Made by a program: the position numbers and the translations under genes. A DNA stretch of 64,000 nucleotides from Roseburia zhanii (lineage in GTDB: Bacteria > Bacillota > Clostridia > Lachnospirales > Lachnospiraceae). The stretch lies in contig NZ_JACOPH010000003.1 of assembly GCF_014287635.1 (NCBI RefSeq), positions 186,001 to 250,000 on the forward strand. The letters are read 5' to 3'. Shown here in pieces: positions 18,053 through 26,900 of this stretch. The notes beneath the pieces were generated by a model. The model ran no database searches, was not told the origin of the DNA, and was given only the letters and a program-made list of their open reading frames with translations. Position 1 is the first letter of the stretch, and each line of letters begins with the position of its first letter.

Positions 18053-18544
18053 ATGAAAATATTATCTATGAAAACAACGATTTTTTTAGGAGCAATGCTT
18101 TCTTTATTGGTATGTCTGATGTTTACAGGTTGTTCAAATTCTGAAACAAATTCTACTTCAAGAGGACTCACGGATTTTGCACACATTGAAGAAGAATATC
18201 TTGCAACCATTGACAGTTTGAATTGGCCTGATGGCATTGCACTTCCTGATAAACTGGAAGATGAAGATACAGGAGCTTCCTTTCAGGTTGGTTATGGAGA
18301 AACGAGAGCTTCTTATTTGTGGGAATATTCATGGATGAAAGAATGGCTTGATACTTATAATACAGATCCAGAGCGAGCCGAAAAAGCATTAGAAGAATTG
18401 GAAAAAGCCTTCGACATGCCATATATGGGAATAGACCGGTGTGATGACGCAACTCGTAATTATTTGCGCGAAAATATAGATAAAGCAAAATTAGGTGACC
18501 CCTCTGGATTTACAGAAAGTATAAGAGCAAATTATGCCAATTAG
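18053..18544 (+). CDS. Small lipoprotein of the cargo module, function unknown
   Basis: A 163-residue protein with a lipoprotein signal (LLVCLMFTGC). The mature part is acidic and helical, rich in Trp/Tyr/Glu (for example SYLWEYSWMKEWL), with no family I recognise. GGAGG stands 8 bases before the ATG. It lies 29 bases after the permease and 44 before the carboxypeptidase. Its position suggests a surface partner of the transporter or a binding protein for the compound sensed by the kinase; this is inference. Confidence 0.75.
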   Translation: MKILSMKTTIFLGAMLSLLVCLMFTGCSNSETNSTSRGLTDFAHIEEEYLATIDSLNWPDGIALPDKLEDEDTGASFQVGYGETRASYLWEYSWMKEWLDTYNTDPERAEKALEELEKAFDMPYMGIDRCDDATRNYLRENIDKAKLGDPSGFTESIRANYAN

Positions 18545-18588
18545 ATTTACCTATTAAATCTGACTGATTACTGTCGGAGGTGCAATTT

Positions 18589-19548
18589 ATGAAAAGAAAA
18601 TACAAGAGAAGGACGTCTCGTTTCGGAATATTTTTTGTTTTCCTTACTGCTGTAACGATAGCAGGTGTATTTTTCATACCGTGGGCAATGAAACCTGACA
18701 ATTTTCGCAATGAGAAGAATAAAATCAACTCTTGGCTGAATGGAATTTTCTTTCAAGATTTTTATAATGCAAAATCCCTCATATTAGTTGACCTTTCTAA
18801 TGACAATATATTTATTTCAAAGCGAGAAAACGAGCAACAGCTTCCTGCCAGCTTAGCCAAATTATTTGTCATTGAATACGCAGCAACACTTGCGGATTTA
18901 GATAGTATTGTTCCTGCAAATTATGAAGCAATCCAATTAACTAAACCTGGTTCATCTGTTGCGAATATAGACGCGAAAAAATATTTTCTCCACAATTTGT
19001 TTGCTGCCATGTTGGTTCCATCTGGAAATGACGCTGCTTATGTAGTCGCGGATTATTGTGGTTCTATTCTTTCACCACAAGCTAAGAATAGTCAAGAACG
19101 TATTAATGTTTTTATGGAACATCTAAATAATTACTTACAAAATCAAGGGTATGAAAACACAATTTTATATGACCCAAGCGGATATGATGTCAATGCTCTC
19201 ACTACCGTTTCAGACCTAAAATCAGTATCTACTCACCTTTTAGAGAAGCAATGGTTTAGAGATATTGTTTCAAAGAGTAATTATACAGCTACTTTACCTG
19301 ACGGAAGTACGCAGACATGGAGGAATACTAATACTTTTCTTGACCAAACATCAGAATATTACAATGAAAATGTTAAAGGTATCAAGACAGGTTCCTTATC
19401 TAATGACTATAATTTAGTTGTTCTTTATCAACAACATGGAAAGGAATTTTTAATATGTAGTTTAGGCTCTCAATCGGATTCTTCAAGATATGATGATGTG
19501 AATTATATTCTTAAAACAATAGATGAATCTGACTATTTAACTAAATGA
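18589..19548 (+). CDS. Serine-type D-Ala-D-Ala carboxypeptidase (S11-like)
   Basis: A 319-residue membrane-anchored penicillin-binding-protein-fold enzyme that trims the terminal D-Ala of peptidoglycan stem peptides. One N-terminal anchor helix (FGIFFVFLTAVTIAGVFFIP) precedes the domain. All three active-site motifs are present: SLAK (Ser88, Lys91), SGN (145-147) and KTG (266-268). Losing D-Ala-D-Ala termini lowers glycopeptide binding, and in vanD-type clusters the VanY-like enzyme is of this PBP class. That makes it a fitting partner for a VanRS-like system. The ATG at 18589 has GGAGG 8 bases upstream. It is the last cargo gene. Confidence 0.88.
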   Translation: MKRKYKRRTSRFGIFFVFLTAVTIAGVFFIPWAMKPDNFRNEKNKINSWLNGIFFQDFYNAKSLILVDLSNDNIFISKRENEQQLPASLAKLFVIEYAATLADLDSIVPANYEAIQLTKPGSSVANIDAKKYFLHNLFAAMLVPSGNDAAYVVADYCGSILSPQAKNSQERINVFMEHLNNYLQNQGYENTILYDPSGYDVNALTTVSDLKSVSTHLLEKQWFRDIVSKSNYTATLPDGSTQTWRNTNTFLDQTSEYYNENVKGIKTGSLSNDYNLVVLYQQHGKEFLICSLGSQSDSSRYDDVNYILKTIDESDYLTK

Positions 19549-19623
19549 TTTCATCTGCCGGACGACGGCAAAAGAAAAAAAGCCGTCGCAGAGCAGACAC
19601 ATTTTCACGCGCCTACTCTATTT

Positions 19624-19660
19624 CGGCGGCTTTGATTATCAGAGCCGCCGTTTCTTTTTA
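19624..19660 (+). terminator. Terminator at the end of the cargo operon
   Basis: A 13-pair stem (CGGCGGCTTTGAT against ATCAGAGCCGCCG, one G-U) followed by TTTCTTTTT. Its GC-rich sequence is of ICE backbone type, so the cargo boundary lies just before it, at about 19555-19600. Confidence 0.8.
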
Positions 19661-20012
19661 TCCATCTAAATTCCAACGACGACCCTCTACCATGTAAAGG
19701 CATGGCGGCTTTAGGAGGTAGCCGCCATGCACTTATCAACTTATCGACACAAATCGACATTCCCCCAATTATCAAAAAAAGTCTATCCCCTGCAACGGGG
19801 TATTTCGGGCATAAAGATGAACAATCACATCATCTAAATACTTTTTATGTTTCCTTTGCGTCTGTCTGCGCCTTGCAGATGGGCGCATTTTGCATTTTAC
19901 AGAACTTTTTTCAAAGAAATTTTTGCTTTCGTCCGGCGTTTGAAAAAGTCGTCTGTATTATCACGCGAAAAGGGGAGGTACTACCACCTTTCGACAGAAA
20001 GGAGGTGAGAAC
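19661..20012 (+). other. Non-coding backbone segment with two hairpins
   Basis: No convincing gene. A perfect 11-pair inverted repeat, GCATGGCGGCT/AGCCGCCATGC, lies at about 19692-19722. Just before the sigma gene, CCTTTC (19987-19992) can pair with GAAAGG (19997-20002), covering part of the sigma ribosome binding site. An open frame through 19702-20244 has no RBS of its own and overlaps the real sigma gene. Confidence 0.5.
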
Positions 20013-20453
20013 ATGGAACCTAATCGCAGAGAATTTCAAAAGCAATGTGCCTTTCAAAGTTTCTGTAAACGGGTGCTGCACAACGAAGCGTGCAACGCCC
20101 ACGACGAAATCCGGCGACGCAGGAAACGGGAAGTATCGTTTTGCGACCTTGCCTTGCATGAGGAACGGCAGCTTTACACCGTTGACAAGTATTTTCAAGA
20201 CGAAGAAGCTGAACCGCGTTATCAAATGGCAGGAAAAGAGATAACCCCGAAACTGCTGCTTGAAGCAATCCGCACTTTGCCGGAGGAAAAAAGGACTGCT
20301 ATCCTGCTGTACTATTTCGAGGGCATGACCGACGTGGAAATCGGAAAGATGTTCAATACGTCGCGCAGCACGATACAGTACAGACGGACAAGCTCTTTTG
20401 AACTGTTAAAGAAATATTTGGAGGGACACGCTGATGAATGGGAAGAATGGTAA
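20013..20453 (+). CDS. Sigma-70 family factor of the ICE (Tn916 Orf7-like)
   Basis: A 146-residue small sigma-like protein. The C-terminal region is a clear sigma region 4: ITPKLLLEAIRTLPEEKRTAILLYYFEG, then TDVEIGKMFNTSRSTIQYRR. The N-terminal half is short and atypical (region 2 is not obvious). Such proteins control excision genes in Tn916-type elements. AAAGGAGG stands 8 bases before the ATG, and part of this RBS can be sequestered by an upstream hairpin. The next gene overlaps by 20 bases. Confidence 0.85.
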   Translation: MEPNRREFQKQCAFQSFCKRVLHNEACNAHDEIRRRRKREVSFCDLALHEERQLYTVDKYFQDEEAEPRYQMAGKEITPKLLLEAIRTLPEEKRTAILLYYFEGMTDVEIGKMFNTSRSTIQYRRTSSFELLKKYLEGHADEWEEW

Positions 20454-20694
20454 ACAATCCGACTACCCGGAAATCGCCCTTGTTCCCTATCCCGTCATTG
20501 TGGCGGCGAGCAAAGGCGACCCGGACGCTATGAAAATAGTCTTGCAGCATTTCAGCGGCTACATAGCGAGCCTGTCCATGCGGAAGCTCTACGACGAGCG
20601 CGGCAACGTCTACTATGGCGTTGACGAGGACATACGGGAACGGCTGCAAGCAAGACTGATGAGGGCTATCCTCACATTTCGGGCTGATGAATAG
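20434..20694 (+). CDS. Conjugative-transposon helix-turn-helix protein (Tn916 Orf8-like)
   Basis: An 86-residue protein matching the HTH_16-type family of conjugative transposons: PVIVAASKGDPDAMKIVLQHF, then YIASLSMRKLYDERG and DIRERLQARLMRAIL. It pairs with the sigma-like protein in the same order as orf7-orf8 of Tn916. GGAGGG lies 8 bases before the ATG. Its sequence pattern is related to the protein at 10475-10705. Confidence 0.82.
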   Translation: MNGKNGKQSDYPEIALVPYPVIVAASKGDPDAMKIVLQHFSGYIASLSMRKLYDERGNVYYGVDEDIRERLQARLMRAILTFRADE

Positions 20695-21098
20695 TTGAGC
20701 ATGACCGTAAAACGTCTTGTAACCCCTTTTCCGTTTTACGGCAAGCAGAACAGCCATCTTGTTCTTTGAAAAAGAAAGCGGCGCAAGAGAACGGCGACGC
20801 AGTATAGGGCAAATCGGATACGTTCCTTTTGTGCCGAGCCATACGGCGGGTGCGCCATGACTTCCCTTTCGGGAACGAGCGAACAACACTACACCGCAAA
20901 GCAAGTCAGCAGCTTGCGGGCGACGACACACAAGAGGGATAATGATACTCCCTTACAGCCACAGTCCGAGCGTTAGAAGCGTCGCAGGCAATGGGTAGGG
21001 CTGCGTGAGAACCACGCAGGAGTGAAATTCTCGTGGAGCTATGCTAATAGCCGTTCGATTAAAGCCCCTTTTATTCAAAAACATACCTTTGAGCCATT
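20695..21098 (+). other. 400-bp non-coding, possibly structured leader before xis
   Basis: There is no credible gene. The last 110 bases contain a CTGCGTG/CACGCAG hairpin with a 5-base loop (about 21001-21019), a competing CCACG/CGTGG pairing that shares bases with it, and a GCTA/TAGC hairpin. Mutually exclusive pairings ahead of the excisionase suggest an RNA-based control element, but this is not shown. Confidence 0.4.
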
Positions 21099-21116
21099 TT
21101 GAAAGGGGGTATTCCT

Positions 21117-21353
21117 ATGGCTAAAAAGGAAACTACAAACCATGCCGCCCCTGTTTTGCCTATGCTGAAAACAGTAGAGCAAATGAGCAAGGTTAGCGGT
21201 ATTGGAGAAAATAAATTACGCGAGCTTATGGATAACGGCGAACTGGAATACGTTCAAAACGGAAACCGCCGCTTGATTGCCGATACCGCTATATGGGATT
21301 GGTACGAGCGAGCGAAAACCGCCGTAAAGCCCCCGGCAGAGCAAGGGGGTTAA
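21117..21353 (+). CDS. xis: Excisionase (Xis)
   Basis: A 78-residue winged-helix excisionase: LKTVEQMSKVSGIGENKLRELM, then NGELEYVQNGNRRLIADTAIWDWYE. It directs the integrase toward excision by bending the ICE ends. The ATG at 21117 has AAAGGGGG upstream with 7 bases of spacing; the frame also opens at 21099 but without an RBS. It ends 3 bases before the integrase start, and the two are one transcription unit. Confidence 0.88.
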   Translation: MAKKETTNHAAPVLPMLKTVEQMSKVSGIGENKLRELMDNGELEYVQNGNRRLIADTAIWDWYERAKTAVKPPAEQGG

Positions 21354-21356
21354 GTT

Positions 21357-22661
21357 ATGGCAATCTCAACAAGACAGGTAAAAAACAAACGCGACAGCAA
21401 CGGCGTACTGACCGGACGACCCGGCACAGTCTACGACGTAAACATAAAGTACACCGCCCCGGACGGAAAAAAGAAGTCGTATGCAAAAAAGGGCTTTGCC
21501 ACCAAAAAGGAAGCAGCACAGCATGAAGCGGAAATGAAAACGAAGCTCCAAAATCCGGGGCAAGTTGCTTCTATTACTTCACAGAGGAAACAGACTGTCG
21601 CTGCCTATCTCAATGACTGGGTGGAAAGCTATGCAAGAGTGAACTTGCGCCCCTCTACTTATGACGGGTATAAAAAGACGATTGCAAACTATATCAATCC
21701 GTATATCGGCGGCGTTACCCTCAATCAGCTTACCCCTGCTATGGTAGACAAGATGTTTCAGCAGATTATAGACAAAGGCTTGAAGCCGTCCACCGCAGCC
21801 GGGGCAAAACGTGTTTTGAGTGTGGCGTTGAGCCATGCCCGCAAATACCGCTATATCGAAACCAACGCGGCAAAAGATACCCTTACGAAGTTTGGGAAAG
21901 GCGACAAGACCCCTGACCCTTACACGCCGGAACAGGTGAAAGCCTTAATGCAGCGCGTCGAGGGTACTGTTTGGGAAATGCCTGTTATCTTGGGCGGGCT
22001 TTACGGTATGCGCCGTTCTGAAATCTTAGGCTTGCGTTGGCGCAATGTGGATTTGGAGAACAACACCTTTGATGTTACCGAGCAGCTACCTTTCAAGGTA
22101 CCGCCAAAAACAAAAGTCATTGAAGAAATGGCACCGCCGAAATCCAACGGCAGAAAGCTACCCATTACGGAGCTTGCCCGCCCGTTCTTCCTCAAACAGC
22201 TTGCCATGCAGGAAGTACAGAAAGAACAGGCAGCAAAAGACGGAAAGCCTTACTATGACAATGACCTTGTTGTAGCAAAGCCGGACGGCGCACCTATCGC
22301 CGCGTCGTGGGTGTCCTCTCAATTTGGAAAGCTGCTTGAAGATTTGGATATGCCGCACATTCGTTTTCACGATTTACGACATACGGCAGCGACCAATATG
22401 CACCAACTGACAGGCGACTTCTATACGGTTGGCGAAGTCTTGGGGCATACGCTTGCGGGTATCGGCGCGTCGCTTGGGCTTTCCATGAACTTTGAAGCTG
22501 TTACCGCCCGTTATGTGGACGTGCGGCTTGAACGAAAAAAAGAAGTTTTGGACGCTTACCATAGCGCGGTGGAAAAAGCAGCCCCGGAGAAACCAAAGGA
22601 AGCCGAGCCGAAAAAAGGAAAACGGGCAGCAAAGAAAAAACACAGCGAAATAGACCTTTAA
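21357..22661 (+). CDS. int: Tyrosine recombinase integrase
   Basis: A 434-residue Tn916/Tn1549-class integrase. It has an N-terminal arm-binding domain, a SAM-like core-binding domain (VAAYLNDWVESYARVNLRPSTY) and a catalytic domain. Catalytic residues visible are Arg219 (GMRRSEILGL), His338 and Arg341 (HDLRHTA) and Tyr386 (ARYVDV). The sequence between the GHT and the Tyr is slightly unusual but of normal length. A Lys-rich tail ends the protein. It sits at the right end of the ICE, reading outward. Confidence 0.95.
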   Translation: MAISTRQVKNKRDSNGVLTGRPGTVYDVNIKYTAPDGKKKSYAKKGFATKKEAAQHEAEMKTKLQNPGQVASITSQRKQTVAAYLNDWVESYARVNLRPSTYDGYKKTIANYINPYIGGVTLNQLTPAMVDKMFQQIIDKGLKPSTAAGAKRVLSVALSHARKYRYIETNAAKDTLTKFGKGDKTPDPYTPEQVKALMQRVEGTVWEMPVILGGLYGMRRSEILGLRWRNVDLENNTFDVTEQLPFKVPPKTKVIEEMAPPKSNGRKLPITELARPFFLKQLAMQEVQKEQAAKDGKPYYDNDLVVAKPDGAPIAASWVSSQFGKLLEDLDMPHIRFHDLRHTAATNMHQLTGDFYTVGEVLGHTLAGIGASLGLSMNFEAVTARYVDVRLERKKEVLDAYHSAVEKAAPEKPKEAEPKKGKRAAKKKHSEIDL

Positions 22662-22711
22662 CCGCTGTATCTCTTTACTGCTCTTTACAACCTTTTATAT
22701 GCCCGCGTGGA

Positions 22712-22733
22712 ATTTGGGCACCATTTGGGCACC
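22712..22733 (+). repeat. Tandem 11-bp repeat at the ICE right end
   Basis: ATTTGGGCACC occurs twice in direct tandem, followed by another ATTT. Downstream of an integrase gene this may be an arm-type binding site for Int or Xis. A longer inverted repeat, AACGCCGA/TCGGCGTT, follows at about 22772-22823. Confidence 0.5.
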
Positions 22734-22936
22734 ATTTACGGAAAAAGCACCATGAAAACAGAGGGTAAAAGAAACGCCGACAACTCACAAAAACGTAGTG
22801 TTCATGCGGGTTTTCGGCGTTTTCCTATCCCTTAACGGGCTTCTATTCATCTTGTGCGAGAGAGAAAAATTCTACTATTTTTTATATAAAATCTATGATA
22901 TAATTAAGGAAAAGACTAACCGAAAGGGGAAAAGGT

Positions 22937-23266
22937 ATGGGCACTGAAACAAATCAAAAGTTAAACAAACAGGAGGAAGAAGATAATATTCCGCTGATCG
23001 CAATCTGTTCCTTTGCTGTGATCACGATCATTATGATATTGCTTGGCATTATGATGTGTGAACTTCCGGTCGTAATGGTATGCAGTATCGTAATTTTAGA
23101 AACATTGATCGCTGTATGCCTGCATAATCTGCCAATCTGGGTACATGTGATGATCCTCGCAGCAGAAGTGACCGCAGGTATTTTATGTACACAGCTTGTC
23201 TTTATCGTCCTTGCATGTATTGTTTACGCAACTGCGATTTTAGCACTGCATTTTATTGAGGAATAA
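22937..23266 (+). CDS. Small integral membrane protein, unknown function
   Basis: A 109-residue protein with a charged N-terminus (residues 1-17) and three hydrophobic stretches (about 20-42, 45-68, 72-106). No family is recognised. GAAAGGGGAAAAGGT precedes the ATG. It is the first gene beyond the ICE and lies 5 bases from the phosphopantetheinyl transferase gene, so the two are probably co-transcribed. Confidence 0.7.
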   Translation: MGTETNQKLNKQEEEDNIPLIAICSFAVITIIMILLGIMMCELPVVMVCSIVILETLIAVCLHNLPIWVHVMILAAEVTAGILCTQLVFIVLACIVYATAILALHFIEE

Positions 23267-23271
23267 CAGTG

Positions 23272-23943
23272 ATGGAAGAACAGGCAGTCTGCAAGGTCAG
23301 TTATACCCGGCTGAAAGATCTGGCATTAGAGAACAGAGAGTTGTATTCTTATCAGAAGAAACTGGCAATGTGGATGTTAAAACAGAGTTTTTTAGATTTT
23401 TTTCAGATGGAATTGAAAGAAGAAGCGGTAGGCAGGACTTCATATGGAAAGCCATATTATAAAGAGGCGGAAAACTGTTATTTTAATATCAGCCATTGCA
23501 GACAGGCAGTATGCGTGGCAGTATGCCGGTATCCGGTAGGTATCGATGTAGAGAGTATGCGGAAAATCGGTCTGCCTGCAGTAAAAAAATGCTGCAGCAA
23601 AAGAGAATTGCAATATGTTTTTGCAGACAGGCAGATGTACAGCTGTGATCAGCAGTTATCGTTAGAAGGAACGAAACGTTTTTTGCATTTGTGGACGCTA
23701 AAAGAGAGTTATGTCAAAATGACAGGCGAAGGAATCCGAATGCCGCTGAATACGATTGATTTTGCATTAGGGGTGGTATCGGACAGGCAAAAACCTTTCA
23801 CAGTTTTAAAATCTGGTGAGAAAGGCAGTACGTCTAGTCTGTATCTGGAAAATGAATTGATTATGGCATTGTCCATAAAAAAGGGCGATATTAAAACAGG
23901 GAGAGAGGTCATCTGGCAGGAATATGAGAAACCTGCATGGTAA
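23272..23943 (+). CDS. 4'-phosphopantetheinyl transferase, Sfp type
   Basis: A 223-residue enzyme that moves the phosphopantetheine arm of CoA onto a Ser of an acyl or peptidyl carrier protein. The Mg-binding GIDVE (90-94) and the WTLKES motif (141-146) are both in place, and NISHC near residue 72 fits the substrate-binding NxSH. GTG at 23269 is an alternative start; I use the ATG at 23272, with GAGG 10 bases upstream. No carrier protein, polyketide or peptide synthase is nearby, so its partner is unknown. Confidence 0.85.
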   Translation: MEEQAVCKVSYTRLKDLALENRELYSYQKKLAMWMLKQSFLDFFQMELKEEAVGRTSYGKPYYKEAENCYFNISHCRQAVCVAVCRYPVGIDVESMRKIGLPAVKKCCSKRELQYVFADRQMYSCDQQLSLEGTKRFLHLWTLKESYVKMTGEGIRMPLNTIDFALGVVSDRQKPFTVLKSGEKGSTSSLYLENELIMALSIKKGDIKTGREVIWQEYEKPAW

Positions 23944-23954
23944 GGAGGACGCAT

Positions 23955-26900
23955 ATGTATTCAGGGAAGAAATTGAAAAAAAGATTTTGTTCACTGTTTC
24001 TATCTGTGACAATGGTTCTGACAAGTGTACAGATGGTAGCAGCAGAAGAAACATCGTCGGATGTGATTGTTATTTCTACAGCAGAGGATTTAGCAAAGAT
24101 CGGTACAGATAAAAAGTATCCGATGAATGGAGATTATGAATTAGCCGGCGATATTGATTTAAGCACAATGAAGTGGACACCGGCAGGCGGATATGTCGGA
24201 ACAAAGGGAACGATCAGTGCCAAAGAAGCAAATGTATTTTCCGGTACATTTGACGGAAATGGTCATGTGATCAAAGGCTTGACGATCGATTTAGATGGTA
24301 CAGTGTCTGCTGGAAAATATGCACAGGTCGGGCTGTTCAGTGTGATCGCTGGTGGAAGTGCAGATGATTATGCCATTGTAAAAAATCTGATCTTTACAGA
24401 TGTAAATATTAAAACAGATTTTTCAAGTGGATATTCTACGATCGGAACATTAGCCGGTGAGGTCAATGGATATGCGAAGATCGATCAGGTTGCAGTTTTA
24501 AACGGACAGATTGAAAGTAATCCATCCAGACAGAATGACACCGTTGGAACCGGCGGCCTGATCGGTGAATGTCGTACAGACATAGATAACACAAAAGTAG
24601 ACAATAGTAATATTTATATTACTAACTGCTATAACGGAGCGGATATTAATGCAAACGGCAGCCGGACAGATCTGCTCTATGCAGGCGGTATCATTGGAAG
24701 AATCGCAAAATCTGCCTGTGGTACAGTATCACAGTGTATCAATACAGGTTCTGTACAGTATGATGGATATAACGGATATGGTATTGCAGCAGCAGAAGCA
24801 GGAAATCAGGCATGTGTATCAACAGTTTCTAACTGCTATTATATTGATGGAAAAGAATTATCGACAGAGAATGGTGAAGCATCTGCCATTTCAGAAGCAG
24901 TATTAAAAAGCGGCAGTCTGCCGGAAGGATTTTCTTCTGAGATCTGGACGGCAAAAGAGAATTGTTATTTTATGCCATCTATCTGTTATCAGTCAAGTGC
25001 CGCTGAAATGATCTATCTATCAGGTTTATCCTTAGAGTATGTAGATGGAGAGAGTGAGAAATCAGTATCAAAGCCGATCACTCTGCCGCTTGAGACAGCA
25101 GACATCCCACTGACATGGACAAGCAGTAATGAAAAAGTTCTGACGATTTCAGGAGGTCAGGCAGTTCCAAATACAGACCAGATTCCGACAAATACACTTG
25201 TAATCCTGACAGCAACGACTCCCTCAGGATTTCAAAAGACCTACCGGATCACAGTCACAAGTTCCATCCAGAAAAACGCTGCATTTAGTGAAGGCTATGC
25301 AAAGGTCGGTACACCGCTTACAGTTACGATAGATAATGCAGCAGAAGATGAACAGTTTACCTATATATGGAAGATTGACGGAACAACAATAGAAAATACA
25401 AAAAACAGCTATACACCAACGGAAAATGATTTGGAAAAATTCATCGAAGTGAATATTGAAAGTTCCGATGGTATCTGCAGCTGGGATTTAAAAACTTATT
25501 GCAGCGAACTTCCGGTCATTTATATCGATACTGTAGACGGTACATCCGTTGACAGCAATACCGTTGCAGAAGCTGCTGCGATAAAAGTACAGGGAAATGA
25601 TGAATTTTCCCAGTCAAAATACTGGTATGAAGGTGATACCACGATCAAAGGCAGAGGAAATTCCACATGGACAGAATCTGTCAATCAGGGTGTAAAACGG
25701 CCCTACAAATTAAAATTAGCATCCAAAGCCAATCTGTTAGGTCTTGGAGCCGGAAAAAGTAAGCACTGGGTACTGCTTGCAAATATGATCGACCATACGA
25801 ATATGAGAAATGAGCTGGTGAATGAGTTTGCAAAAGATATCGGTATGGAATATGCCGTATCAGATACGGATGTCGTTCTGATCTTAAATGGAGAGTATCA
25901 GGGTATCTATGAACTTGCGGAGCATCTGCGCGTAGCATCCGACCGTGTCAATGTATTTGACTGGGAAGATCTTGCAGGTACGATTGCAAAGAAAATCAGT
26001 AAGAAAGATGCTTCAGTCAATGAAGATGCTCTGAAAACAGCAATGGAACAGGATTATAGCTGGTTAAACGGTTCTTTTACTTTCCAGAACAAGACTTATC
26101 AGATTGCAGACTATTACAAAGATACAATCCCTGAAGTGACAGGTGGATTTATGCTGGATATGGATTTTCGGAGTACCTATTCTTCTTATGCCGATAAATA
26201 TATCTCGACATTCCGGTCCTCAAATGGAATACCAATGTTTTTCAGGGCACCGGAATATGCAAAGACAAGTCCTGCAATGATGGCTTATGCATCAAATTAT
26301 ATCAACACCTATGAAGCTTCTTTAAAAAGTGAAGACTACATGACTACTTATGAGGGAAATGAGATCAATTATACAGATCTTTTTGATATGGATTCACTGG
26401 TTCAGTACTGGCTGGTCTGCGAATATACAAATAACTGGGATTCCATGAAAAACAGCACCTATCTGTATAAAGACCTTACCGGAAAAGCAAAGATGGGACC
26501 TGTCTGGGATTATGACTGGGCATTTGGAAATATCAATATGTACAGTATGACAGGACCGTTTGTAGTAGATAACTGGCATACGACTTTAACGGGTATCTCA
26601 ACCGGACAGGGCGGTTTTTGTGAGCAGTCTTACCAGTCAAAGCAATGGAACCGTTATCTTGTCAAAGATCCGTATTTTGTGACAAAGGCATATGAAACCT
26701 ATCAGAAGAACCGTCCGACTGTCATAGAAGATATGATCAAAGACGGCGGCAGGATTGATACCTTAGAAAAGAAATACGAAACAGCCTCTCTTGCAAATGA
26801 TGATAAGTGGTCATATTCTTATCGTAATTACAGTGGATTTGCATATGTCAATGGAGAAAAACAGTATACGAACAGCCAGACATACCACGATGCAGTAGCT

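Larger units (their letters stand above)
1..22890. mobile_element. Tn1549/CTn-type integrative conjugative element, right part
   Basis: The gene order CHAP hydrolase, DUF4315, DUF4366, topoisomerase III, antirestriction protein, Cys-rich VLP, relaxase/MobC on the other strand, cargo, sigma factor, HTH protein, excisionase and tyrosine integrase is that of Tn1549-like ICEs. The left end, with the type IV secretion ATPases and the left attachment site, lies outside the window. The right end is placed by the change from GC-rich backbone to AT-rich sequence after about 22840, followed by a gene with chromosomal character at 22937. The exact junction cannot be read without an empty-site sequence. 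The cargo at 13050-19560 is much richer in AT than the backbone on both sides. Confidence 0.85.

Noticed and set aside
13193..19660. A vancomycin resistance (vanA/vanB) operon
   Set aside because: No vanH, ligase or vanX gene is present; only the sensor pair and a PBP-type carboxypeptidase are.
19702..20244. A 180-residue open frame upstream of and across the sigma gene
   Set aside because: It overlaps the well-supported sigma gene in another frame, and its first codons come from an inverted repeat.
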